Shown: piece by piece, positions 34,560 through 45,000 of the stretch
Numbering within the stretch: the stretch's first letter is position 1
How the letters are laid out: each line of letters starts with the position of its first letter
DNA from: Trachythela sp. YZ-2020
Taxonomy: Eukaryota; Cnidaria; Anthozoa; Malacalcyonacea; Clavulariidae
NCBI GenBank assembly: GCA_016169945.1
Contig: JADLSH010000164.1
Location: 1,054,001-1,118,000 of the forward strand
Length of the DNA: 64,000 bases
Direction: 5' to 3'
Program-made: the position numbers and the translations under genes
The notes under the pieces: model-generated
Told to the model about the DNA's origin: nothing
Seen by the model: the letters and a program-made list of their open reading frames with translations, nothing else
The model's database searches: none

Positions 34560-35870
34560 AAAAGAGAGGATTAGATAACCATGGATTATACACTTCAGTA
34601 AAGAGGTATATAAAAGGCAATCGGTCAGATTTTGTAACATTTTGGTTTAAATTAAGTATAAAAACTAGATGATTTTTGCCTTTTCGCGTATACTAGCCAG
34701 CTGTCTACATAATTATATGTGCATGAAAGTATCTTGGTCGACTAGCAAAGTCTCGGTTTCAAAGATATTGTGTCTGTCTTAATACTCTTTCGAATTCAAC
34801 ACACTCTTTATAAAAATGAAAAACTTCGAAAACCTGAGCTAAAACATTAATATCCTACCATCATTTTTATACATGGTACTACCATGTACAAATTGTAATG
34901 GTGCAAAAAATTGGTCATGTATACTATATATAGTAGGATTTTAATGTTGTCTATTTTTTAGAGTGTTGAAAGAAGTAAGTCGGACACAATGTGTTTTAAA
35001 TTAAGCGTGGTTGTCTTCATGACTCAAGACAAACTCAATAACCTTGAAGCCCTTGGCGGATAGTACGTTAGTTCCTTGTCAGACCCCGTTCTATACTATA
35101 CAGGTATATAGATGAATCATTCTGTCCTATACGGCTATATACCTTTCGGAACAGACCCATTTTCACCTATATAGCTAAGAATCCAAGGACAAATTTGTTC
35201 TTGCACTCCCTGTAGCAATTATCCATTTGTAGGTACAGGACAGGTGGAAGTTTACCAAGCTATAAAGATGCAAGTTAATGTATACTTAATTTCCGTAAAT
35301 AAATTTATTAATGGGATCCATATATTTACACGCTCCGTCCGTGGTCCGGCTTTGCATGCATGGGATAACAGAGAAACGATTTTGATGTTATGTATAGTAT
35401 TGAAATGATTTATGCATTTATCGATCAATTTTTAAAGTAAAGAATGCGTAGTGACCTTGTATGCGGGTGTCTCATTTAATCTTATTAAAGTAATAATTGT
35501 ATTTATATAAATATAATCGCACTGTAATGTTACCATCCTTCAAAACGTTTGTAAACTAAGAAAGGGCTCATAGTGATACATTTTGCTTGTAGAATGGAAG
35601 AATGGTCGATTGAGACTAACTAAAGTGCGAGCTGCGAGTTGCGAGCTGTGATTTGAACAGGTAATGCTCGGGAAGGAATAGCCTGCACACGAACATTAGC
35701 CCGCTATACCACATGGCCAGCGTTCTTACTTTGAACTCATCGGGAGCACTGTCTACAAACAAAAGTGCACGTGATTCCATTACGGTTTAGAGGAAATTTG
35801 AACAAATCTAAGGAAATTTTACTCTAGAATCTAAGGAAGTGCTCGTCAATGGAAGTGAGTGCACTGCACA
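34560..35870. other. no recognisable gene
   Basis: AT-rich spacer between the DUF7869-type exons and the LINE tail. The missing 5' exons of the DUF7869-type gene are not visible here, and I see no inverted repeats. Confidence 0.4.
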
Positions 35871-36011
35871 TGGCATCATCATCATCATCATACTCTTTAT
35901 TTAAAACACGGTATCGCTTCATTTACATCAATGGTCTTCCAGGGAGCCGTGTTACATAATTATTATAAAATAGGTATAAAGTACTTTAATAAATTTAAAG
36001 TGAAGAATATT

Positions 36012-38978
36012 TTACAGATTATTTACAATATTTGACAAACACAGTTTAAATGAGCTTAGGTTTGTCTGATCTCTAACCTCAACAGGGATTTTATTCCAAA
36101 GGACGGAGCCCCTATAATGAACGCTACATTTTCCTCTTTCAGATTTATATCTAGGAACGTGTAGGTTTTTTTCTGAATTTCTCACATTGTAAGAATGAAC
36201 ATTTGACGTTTTTGTAAAAATCTTTCTCAAGTACAATGGAGAAAGGTTGTTGAAGATTTTAAACAATAGCACAGAAAGTTGCATATTTCTTCTGTGTTCT
36301 AGTTTTTCCCAGCCCAGATCATCCAGTAATTCACTAGAGTGCTTATTCATCTCATAACTTGAGAGTGTCACTATCCTTGCAGCCCTATTTTGTAATTTTT
36401 GGAGTCTTTCAGATAGACCTTTCCCAATGTTTCCCCATACAGGGCTGCAATAATCAAAATATGGCAAGATCAGTGCCTTGTACATATTTACTCGTGTTTG
36501 AAAAGGTATTGTTGGGCTTACACATTTCAAAACTGCAAGTCCAGCAGAAATTTTCTTGGAAACTATGTCAATATGTTTGTTCCAGGTTAGATTTTCATCA
36601 ATATGGACCCCAAGAGATTTATATGTTGTTTCTCTTTCTCTGATAAGGGATACATTGTTAACCTGTATTTTAAAGTCTTTTGGTACTTGGGAAATCATAA
36701 ACTGACTCCCTATTATCATGTATTTTGTTTTCCTAACATTTAAGGTTAATTTATTAGCTATTAACCATTCATGAATCACATTGATATCATGATTCATTTG
36801 AGCATTAAGGATATTTGCATCCGCACTTGCTGAAGTCATGGTGGTATCATCAGCATACATTCTTGGTTTGGAAAACAAATTACATGAAGGGAGATCATTT
36901 ATATACAGAATAAATAGTAGTGGTCCTAAAATAGAGCCTTGTGGTATTCCACAATTTAATGAACAAACATCTGACAGCACTCCATTAACCAAGGTTTTTT
37001 GCTTTCTTTCAGTAAGATAAGATTTAAACCAATCAAGAGATTTAAATTTTACTCCATAAAGTTCTAGCTTTTTTATGATAATAGAGTGGTCCATGGTGTC
37101 AAAAGCTTTTTTAAGGTCCAGAAATATCACACCATTTAGAAGGTTTTCATAAATATTTCTGTACCACTCATTGGTAATTTCAAGTAATGTTGTTTCAGTG
37201 GAAAACATAGGCCTGAAACCTGATTGAGATTCAGTTAAAAGATTATTTTCATTTAAATAAGCATAAAGCTGATTGAATACAATCTTTTCAATCAGTTTAC
37301 TTACAATAGGAAGGACAGAGATTGGTCTATAGTTATTAGGATCAGCCCGGTTGTCTTCTTTGAAAATTGGCAAGACTCTTGCCAGTTTCCATTTATTGGG
37401 GAAAATTCCAGTGGTGATTGATAGATTAATTATATATGTTAATGACTGTAAGACTACTGGTGCTGCTTCCTTTAATAAGCGAGTAGATATATTATCAAGC
37501 CCAGTAGCTTTATTGTTGGACAATTTGTTGATTAAATGTAATATCACTTCACATGAAGTTTGTTCTAAAGTAAATGTATGATTTGAAGGAGTGATATAAT
37601 CTCTAAAATTAGAAGAAGTATGAGGTATCTTTGAAGCTAGAGAAGGTCCAACTTCAGAGAAATGTTTGTTTAAACTTGCACTAATGCTACTAGGGGTATT
37701 ATATGTAACATTTTCAATATCAAGTTTATTTATGTTGGTGGTCTTGGATTCATTTCCTATTATTTTGTTTATTCCCTTCCACGTTTTCCTGATATCACCA
37801 TAGTTATCTTTAAAATAATTGTCATAATAGTCAGTTTTTGCTGTTTTAATATCATAGTTTACTTTGTTTTTCAGGAACTTGTAGTTTACCCAATTTGTAT
37901 CAGAAGAAAATTTCAAAGCTATTTTTTTAGATTTGTCTCTTTCAAACATTTGTTTTTTTAGTTCTGGCGTGATCCATGGTGAGGGTTTTCCCCGAATTCT
38001 CTTTTTCTTGCATGGTGCATGTTTATCAGCAGTGTCCAAAAACATCTGCTGCCATATGTTCCATGCTTTATCTGGATCATTTTCAATCTCTACAAGGTGC
38101 CAGGGGGCTATAGCGAGATCATTTCTGAATTTCAAAGGATCAAATCTTTTAAAACATCTAGCTTTTACTAGTTTAGGACTTGATTTTGGAATACAAATAT
38201 TTCTTATTGCATATATAAGACTATGATGACTCAATCCAATATTTGACACCCCAATATGAGAGTATTTCAGGGGATCATTCGTTAAAAACAAGTCAATTAT
38301 GGAAGAAGTGTCCTTAGTAACACGAGTAGGTTGTTCAATTAATTGGCTATATTGATACATATCGCAAATATCCAATAATCTTTTTGTTTTATGATCTGGT
38401 GGTGAGGCTCCCACATTACAATTTAGATAACCAATAATATTTACTTCCATATTATAAACTTCTAAATTTTCTAGAATCGTTTCAAAATTATTTATAGTAT
38501 CAATTGTTGAACCTGGTGGTCTATACCAAGTCCCAACAATGAAGGGTTTGGTTTTAGGTTTTGTTACCTGAATAAAAACCATCTCAAGATTATTTTCTTT
38601 GAGATTTGTCAGACGTTTGTAGTTTATGGAACTTCTAATATAGAGTCCTACACCACCACCAAATCTGTTACGATCTTTTCTCTCAAAGTCATAGCCAGCA
38701 ATATTAATTTCACCATTTGAAATAGTTTGGTCAAGACGTGTCTCATTTACAGTTAAAATATCAATAGATTTGTCCAGCATATAAATTCTAAGTTGATCAA
38801 TATGCTTATACAGACTAACCAGGTTAATGGAGGCTAGTTTAAAGCCTCTGGTATTAGGAATACCAAAGGATGGTGTTGACGTATGATGTGATTCATACGT
38901 GGTAGGGGTGGGAGTATCAGTAATCACTGGATGATCATGGTTAGTATTATTTCCCACCCTGTTGAGGTTGACATGAGA
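36012..38978 (-). CDS. LINE ORF2: APE-type endonuclease and reverse transcriptase
   Basis: The product nicks target DNA and copies the LINE RNA at the nick. About 988 codons are open. Endonuclease landmarks: FKLASIN, VNETRLD (catalytic Glu), GGGVGLYI, VGTWYRPPG. The later motifs are altered: IIGYLNCN has Tyr where the family has the catalytic Asp, and GLSHHSL has His for the Asp of the S-D-H triad. RT landmarks are complete: NYRPISVLPIVSKLIEK, FLDLKKAFDTMDH, GIPQGSILGPLLF and RMYADDTTM (YADD). The C-terminal tail has LPYFDYCSPVWGN and RRNMQLSVLLFKI. The frame has no ATG before the endonuclease. It follows ORF1 in the same frame after a single TGA (38979-38981), so translation would need readthrough, re-initiation or a non-AUG start. 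Confidence 0.9.
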   Translation of the reverse strand, partial: SHVNLNRVGNNTNHDHPVITDTPTPTTYESHHTSTPSFGIPNTRGFKLASINLVSLYKHIDQLRIYMLDKSIDILTVNETRLDQTISNGEINIAGYDFERKDRNRFGGGVGLYIRSSINYKRLTNLKENNLEMVFIQVTKPKTKPFIVGTWYRPPGSTIDTINNFETILENLEVYNMEVNIIGYLNCNVGASPPDHKTKRLLDICDMYQYSQLIEQPTRVTKDTSSIIDLFLTNDPLKYSHIGVSNIGLSHHSLIYAIRNICIPKSSPKLVKARCFKRFDPLKFRNDLAIAPWHLVEIENDPDKAWNIWQQMFLDTADKHAPCKKKRIRGKPSPWITPELKKQMFERDKSKKIALKFSSDTNWVNYKFLKNKVNYDIKTAKTDYYDNYFKDNYGDIRKTWKGINKIIGNESKTTNINKLDIENVTYNTPSSISASLNKHFSEVGPSLASKIPHTSSNFRDYITPSNHTFTLEQTSCEVILHLINKLSNNKATGLDNISTRLLKEAAPVVLQSLTYIINLSITTGIFPNKWKLARVLPIFKEDNRADPNNYRPISVLPIVSKLIEKIVFNQLYAYLNENNLLTESQSGFRPMFSTETTLLEITNEWYRNIYENLLNGVIFLDLKKAFDTMDHSIIIKKLELYGVKFKSLDWFKSYLTERKQKTLVNGVLSDVCSLNCGIPQGSILGPLLFILYINDLPSCNLFSKPRMYADDTTMTSASADANILNAQMNHDINVIHEWLIANKLTLNVRKTKYMIIGSQFMISQVPKDFKIQVNNVSLIRERETTYKSLGVHIDENLTWNKHIDIVSKKISAGLAVLKCVSPTIPFQTRVNMYKALILPYFDYCSPVWGNIGKGLSERLQKLQNRAARIVTLSSYEMNKHSSELLDDLGWEKLEHRRNMQLSVLLFKIFNNLSPLYLRKIFTKTSNVHSYNVRNSEKNLHVPRYKSERGKCSVHYRGSVLWNKIPVEVRDQTNLSSFKLCLSNIVNNL

Positions 38979-40472
38979 TCAAGCAAACATACCTAAACAG
39001 TTAACAAAATTATTACAAATAATATTATTACCTGTCTCGTTTAAGTGTAATCCACTCTTATTTAGATTGTTACCTCTAATGTTCTTGTGTTCGATTAAAT
39101 TCCAACCATTTTCTTTGCAGGATTTCTTTAGCCTCTTGTTGACCTCTTTCACAGCCTCGTTTAGGTTGTCCCTGTCAGATCTTGTAATTAGTTCCGAGAT
39201 TATGACATTGGTGTTGGTCTTGGTCTTGTTCTCAATTTGTCTTGCAAGATCCACAATGTTGTCCGCAACCTTGGCTGGTTCAGCATTTCGAAGGTCATTT
39301 GTTCCGATATGGAGAACCACTTGTTCTGGTGCTCTCTCTATAGTTGGTTTCAGGTAGTGCTTCATATCAGATGTATTGGCACCTGAAAATGATTTTACCA
39401 CAACCTTACCTTTAACTCTTTTGCCAATGTTCCAGCCTTGAACTTTTTTAATCATGGAGTCTCCAATGATAACAGTTGTTGGTACTTGGGTGGTAGATCC
39501 AGAAGGACTGGTTTGGTTTTGCTTCTTCGCAAATTCAGTAGGACTGGATTGTGGCGGTTTCATCTTTTTGTCAACTCTCTTCTTTTTCTGAGGATCTTCC
39601 TGGTTTCCATCATGCTTAACTTGATCAGTGTTAACCATTGATTTGATTTCTTTGGTTGGATTGGCTCTATTATCATCGCTTGTACCATGGTCTATATCAT
39701 TATCTTTTATATCTAGGCGTTCATTGTTTAACAGTCGCAGTGCAGTTAGTAAACTATTCTTTTCTTCGTTGATAATTCTAGCTTCTTGTTTCAGGTTACA
39801 GTAATGCGACTCTAACTCTTCTACCCTCGATTTGAGCTGATTATTATCGTGCTGAAGCGAAGATATCAACTCTTCATCGTCGAGATTTTGAGGCTTTCGG
39901 TTCTTAGAGAATTCAGCTTTGAAAGTTTTCATTTCACTGTTCATTATTTCTTTGATTTTTGCTTCAATGTAATAGTAAATATCGTCATTATTTTGGTCTA
40001 TACTGCTTTTCGACTGGCATCTGTTTGGTCGTTCTGCGTCACTGTCACTAGTCACTGTCACAGTATTGGCTTCGTCAACAATTACATTTCCATCAACTTC
40101 GGGCTTTCCTTCGGCAACTGACTTCTCAATGGCGGCTTTAAGTCGCTCTACAAGTATAGATTTGTTTCCACTTTTCTTTAGACCTCTTTTTCCTAATTCA
40201 GCTTTCAGCATTTCGGATTTATACGAGGACAAATCCTTTCCATTTAACATAGTATTCAACTCCTCGACCTCATGGTCGTCCTTCGCCAGCTCGAGTTTCT
40301 CTTCACACGCGATATCTTGCTCATTGTCACTTGTACTGACTTCATTCGGTGGTTTCTCTGTTTGGCTGTCGTTTACACATATTATAGATATGTTTTCGGT
40401 CAACGACTTTTCGTTTTGTGGTGGGAAAGTAGATTCGTTTGCAGAGTTTAAAATTTTACAACCTTCCGCCAT
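38979..40472 (-). CDS. LINE ORF1: SAP domain, coiled coil, SGNH esterase
   Basis: ORF1 proteins of CR1-type LINEs bind RNA and some carry a lipase-like esterase. The start is the ATG at 40472, with strong context (AAAATGGCG); the frame is open upstream only to non-ATG codons. 497 residues. Residues about 80-115 form a SAP motif (SSYKSEMLKAELGKRGLKKS, then SILVERLKAAI), a DNA-binding fold. About 200-255 is a coiled coil (LKSRVEELESHYCNLKQEA). The C-terminal third is an SGNH hydrolase: VIIGDSMIKKV (Ser), GANTSDM (Gly), LHIGTNDLR (Asn) and SGLHLNETGN (His), all four blocks present. It ends at TGA, immediately followed in frame by ORF2. Confidence 0.85.
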   Translation of the reverse strand: MAEGCKILNSANESTFPPQNEKSLTENISIICVNDSQTEKPPNEVSTSDNEQDIACEEKLELAKDDHEVEELNTMLNGKDLSSYKSEMLKAELGKRGLKKSGNKSILVERLKAAIEKSVAEGKPEVDGNVIVDEANTVTVTSDSDAERPNRCQSKSSIDQNNDDIYYYIEAKIKEIMNSEMKTFKAEFSKNRKPQNLDDEELISSLQHDNNQLKSRVEELESHYCNLKQEARIINEEKNSLLTALRLLNNERLDIKDNDIDHGTSDDNRANPTKEIKSMVNTDQVKHDGNQEDPQKKKRVDKKMKPPQSSPTEFAKKQNQTSPSGSTTQVPTTVIIGDSMIKKVQGWNIGKRVKGKVVVKSFSGANTSDMKHYLKPTIERAPEQVVLHIGTNDLRNAEPAKVADNIVDLARQIENKTKTNTNVIISELITRSDRDNLNEAVKEVNKRLKKSCKENGWNLIEHKNIRGNNLNKSGLHLNETGNNIICNNFVNCLGMFA

Positions 40473-40491
40473 TTTGAATATCAAACGCCCG

Positions 40492-40704
40492 AATGGCTTC
40501 TTGCCAGAAAGCGGCGGATGAGCTGCAAAGTGAAGGTATTTAAAACATTTTATCTCTAATTTTTACATTAATCTTTAATAATAATCGATCGAGGCTAGCG
40601 TCACGTTCGCATATATTCCTGGAAGGAAGTCTGTGTTTCAATGTACTTATTTCTTTGCTAGATGCATCAACAAGAACCACGTCAAGTGAAGATGAACTAG
40701 ATGT
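40492..40704 (+). other. candidate 5' exons of a + strand gene, divergent from the LINE
   Basis: An ATG at 40492 opens MASCQKAADELQSE, ending at a GTATTT donor (40536). After an intron with acceptor TTTGCTAG, a second exon (40662-40704) reads DASTRTTSSEDELD and ends at GTAAGT. The split codon (G + AT) joins in frame. No domain is visible. The region between here and 41059 is empty. These exons may belong to a gene interrupted by the 9.4-kb element that starts at 41060, possibly the OTU-MULE gene whose exon opens at 50903, but the phases of those two ends do not match without a further exon. Confidence 0.3.
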
Positions 40705-41059
40705 AAGTAAAGTACTTTATACTAAGAGCTAGAGCTCTTTAATATTGTGGAGCCTGTTTCAATCTTGTCATTAATTATCCAGGACATTTTGTGATTGCTT
40801 TGTTTAAGGTTTATTGTACTTCTTATTTCAAAACAATTTATTATTTCCATATTCTACTGTTGTCAGTATTGATGTTAATATTTGTTCTCAGGTATTTATA
40901 TTTCACAACTAGTACTTTCACTTTGGGAATACACTGATACTGAAATTTGAAATACCAAAACAAATTTGATGTAGGGTTGAATTTTTAAAATTGCCATTGT
41001 GAATAATAACTAATATTTTTTGTTGGTCTTTATAATAATTTAATAAAATATATTACAAG

Positions 41060-41515
41060 TAGTAAGGGAAGTGGGGGTCCTACGACCGGCGGAGCGCCTT
41101 GCTCTGCCCATGACGTCATCCTATGAATAATGAGGTGCCGTAACCCGGTGACATAGCCCGGTGACGTACCCTATGAGGTGACGTAACCGTTGTATTTAGT
41201 GAATTCTTCTTAGCTGTGTACTGTTTTTTATCCATGACAGCTTTCAATTTAATGTGCTGACTGGTACAAGGTTTTTTAAATTCGCAGAGAAATTCGCGTG
41301 CTTTTATTTTCAAGGCAGTTAACTCAATGGTTCAAGGTCACTGACCAAGGTTGAGTCTCGGTCAAGGTCGCACGTGATAGTACACATGATTTGCGTTATC
41401 GTTCGTTTCACTTTACACCACGTCTGCAAGGGCCGCTGTACGGAATGTTTGTCGTTCAGAAGAGAGAAAATAAAGAACAGCAGGGAGTTACTTTTGTGTT
41501 TGATTTTATTTCCCT
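41060..41515 (+). repeat. left terminal inverted repeat of the AcademH-like element
   Basis: Contains a perfect CRE palindrome TGACGTCA (41111-41118) and several GTGACGTA / CCGGTGAC half-sites in the next 80 bp. The inner part reads 'GGAATGTTTGTCGTTCAG'. It pairs with 49975-50461 with scattered substitutions and short indels. Confidence 0.85.
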
Positions 41516-42079
41516 AGGGAACTCCCAGGGAATCCCCAAGGAACCCCGAGGGAACCCCTAGAGAATGTGGCTTTCTTTTTAACAGAAATATACAAAACGT
41601 AAGTGATCTAAGCTGGAAAACAGTGTAAAAGCTGGACAATATGTTTAATAATGGTTTATTTGTGTAAATTGTTATACTTAAAGAAATAAATTTTATAAAA
41701 CGTTAATCCGTTGTAAATTTATGCATGCAGCCAATCAAAGCGCAACCTCGTTCCCAGGCTCTTATCTCTTGGGGAGATAATACCCTGGATGGAGCTGGTC
41801 ACGTGTCACGCGGATTTCGCGTGATAAATTGACATTTTACTGAGGAAGGGGTGGTTGAGGAGTGCTTTGTCGCGTTAGGAAAATTTTAAAATTGTATATT
41901 ATTTTATATATATATTTTGGTTTTGTTCGTATTATAAAATCTTTATATGGCGCCCAGTATGCTTAATAAATCTTCAATTAAAATTAACTACATCCTGTTG
42001 TCAAAGATATGGTATTAAATTACATTTCAAGCGAGGAGTTCTGGTCAAATTTCAAACGCTTATTCATTCAATCGCGTCG

Positions 42080-45000
42080 ATGGCTAGCAAAGGCACGCCG
42101 AAAAAACTTTACAGAAAACGAACGGAATCGACTTTAATTTCACGTTGCAGACTTTGTAACTGTGTTACTGACCCAGGTCACAGTAAGAATCTATTTCGGG
42201 AGCAGAATCAGGCTATTTTACGCAACGCGGAGATTGTTTATGGTGATGCGTTGCGACAAGACAGTACCCTTCCTCACTTGATATGCACGCCATGTGTAAG
42301 GAGGCTAAATAATTTCAGTCAGTTCAAGAATACAATTACTGAAACCCAGCGATTGTTACGAGAAGATCTTCGCACAAAACGTTGTGTGGAAATATCGCCA
42401 ACTGTTAAACCGGCCGCGAAAGTGCGAGCAACTGGAACTTCACGTCGACGAAGTATCAATTTTAATGTGGCAGCCGATGAAACTCAAAGTGGATCTCCAG
42501 TAGTAGTAAGTAGTCAATAACTGTTCTCCTGTCGTATATATTATTTAATTATTGTCCTTCATGAGTTATTACATGCTTAAATATTGTCATTGAATATTTT
42601 GCGCCATCAATGAATACGTGCATTCATGATCATGAATGAATTCATTCATGCATATAGTAAACAAAACATTGATCCTTTGTTGTAGTTGTGTATCATGGTT
42701 TCGCTTTACGTCTCAGAAAATTTTGTATTAGATTGTTTGCAAATTATTCGATTAAAACTCTTGACTGTATTTCATGTTTTTAAGGGTGCCCCAGTGTACT
42801 TGGTTGATGCATCATCATATGTTCTAAATCAGGCGAACAAAGAACTGATTGAAGTTGCAAGGAGGGGTGATCCATCAGTCCTGAGGCAGAGATCATTTGT
42901 TGGGTTAAGTTCTGAAAGTTGGATGGCAGAACTTATAAATGAGATGACAACAAGATGTCCAATGGCTCATAAAATCCTTTCTGGGCTGTTGGAAAGCAGC
43001 ATTTATCCAGAGAAGAGGAATCCTGCTTTGTGCTTGATTTATGGCATCATAATGTTCTTGAGATGCCATGAATTAAGCAAAATACAGAGAATAAATTCTG
43101 TTTTGCTCATACAAGGCCAAGCATCTGTTAATGTAAGTTATTCTTAACAGTTATGTATGTATGTCTCTGAGTTCTAACTGATAGTGTCATATCATGCTGT
43201 ATAGTATCAGGCTGATAATTCAGAGGATGGGTGGTGCCACAGCTAATACATCAGTCAAAACCAAATGTGCTGTCCCCTGTTGGACATTGGATATACTGGC
43301 TCCTCCCTGGAGTGAGGGATCTAAATTTAATATTTGCTGAGGTGGGGCAATAACCCCCCCCGGCACACACCGGTGGGGGTTGGAGCAGCATTGGCTGCAA
43401 AGCCTGGTTTCCATTTGGTCGTAACTGTCATGAAACTGTCATGGAGATAGACCCAAAGCATATCTCTACGACCCTGTCGGTACTGCCAGTTAATGGATAA
43501 ACAAAACGATTTGCCAGTGTCTCTTGTTAACCCATTTAATAGCTGGCAATGTGCAAAGATGCACCCTACTATGTCTGACGGCAGAGTATTTTATTTATCA
43601 GTGGGTATGGTACTGCCAGTTAATAGGTTAACAAAACTATCAGCCAGTGGTCCTTGTTAACCCATTTAATAGCTGGCAATTTGCAAAGATACACCGTACT
43701 GTAGTATTTTACTCTGTCTAATGCCAGACGATTTTACTCATCAGTGGTAGGGTACTACCAGTTATTGGGTTAAAGTGTTTCTATTTTGTAATAACATGTT
43801 CTTTCAAAAGTGGAATAAGGCTCCCTGGGGTGAGGAGTTTTATTTGCCACTGATATGTGGCCTCGTCATTGAGTGCTACTTTAACAAAATTTGTTAAATT
43901 CCTAGGGTTTAGCCAATGGGGTGGGCATGTTTGGAATTAACTGATGCATAAAGTGTGCCTTGTGTGGGCTGTTGGTCCAACATGTAGTCATTACCTGTTT
44001 GACAAGTTTGTTTGGAAATTGTGTTATTTCTAGGTGGTTGCTGAGTTGAATAAGTATGGTATCTGTCTTGAGCCAACCATGAAATACAAGATCCTTGATG
44101 ACATTGGCAATCATTTTATTGACCGTGCTGCAGAGTTGGTGAAGTCTGGGTACAAGTTTGTGTATGTCCTGGACAACATTGATTGGGAAGAAAAAGCCCA
44201 TGATATGAGACAGGATGTACAAAACCGAAGTGTGCATGCAGTTGCTACCAGCATTGTGTTCAACAGAGTTCCTGATAAAGATTTACCTGACTCTGGTCCA
44301 CAAAAGAATCTCCATCAATGCAATGTTGATGATCTGGTGACTGTGAATGATGTAGATTTGCAAGAAATTAGAGCTCGCTACCGTATAATTATTGCAAAAC
44401 TATTGTTTGAACATTTTCCTGCATTTGAAATGTTTAAACCGCATATCCCTCAAGTAACAGAGTGTGTCTATGCCAAAGAAATGTCAACACAGTCAGAAGT
44501 CGTCACAATGCCAGTCGTAATGAAAGATGAGAAGAAATACGCTGAATGTGTTGATGTTTTGGATCAGCTGGAGAAGTGGACCCGTGAAATCTATGCAGCT
44601 GCTGGTCTGTGTTCCCCTGAGAATGAACCCTGTAAGAAAACCACCCCTGTGATTGCAGCCCATTCGAGACCTGATCAACCTGCCTCACATGTCCCACCTC
44701 CTTCAACTGAGAGTGATCCATTGCATGGTGTGAAAATACCATGCTTTGGAGATCAACTCACCCGTGTCAGATTTGCTGGGGCGAAAGATCTACGTGCTGG
44801 GTGCCATTCCGCAAAGCAAAGGTTGGATCATCTGTACCCATTCTGTATAGTTGACTGGCATACAAAAAGAAGTTACTTGAAGGTACTGTACAGCTACTGT
44901 CACATTACATGGTTTATATCCATAGGTATGTTAACTCATTAGCTGGCAATGCACCCAGATGCAACCTACTTTAGTATTTTACTCTGTCTAACACCAGAGT

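Larger units (their letters stand above)
35873..40500 (-). mobile_element. near full-length CR1/L2-like LINE, two ORFs
   Basis: The element runs on minus from just above 40472 to a (TGA)n tail at 35877-35892, directly preceded by AATAAA in the sense strand. It carries ORF1 (SAP, coiled coil, SGNH esterase) and ORF2 (endonuclease, RT). Any 5' UTR is very short or truncated. No target duplication was found with confidence, which is common for tails ending in microsatellites. Confidence 0.85.

Noticed and set aside
35630..35720. Possible tRNA-like fold
   Set aside because: No A/B box pair or cloverleaf could be assembled.
36359..38226. + strand ORFs within the LINE
   Set aside because: Antisense to a clear RT/endonuclease ORF; no domain.
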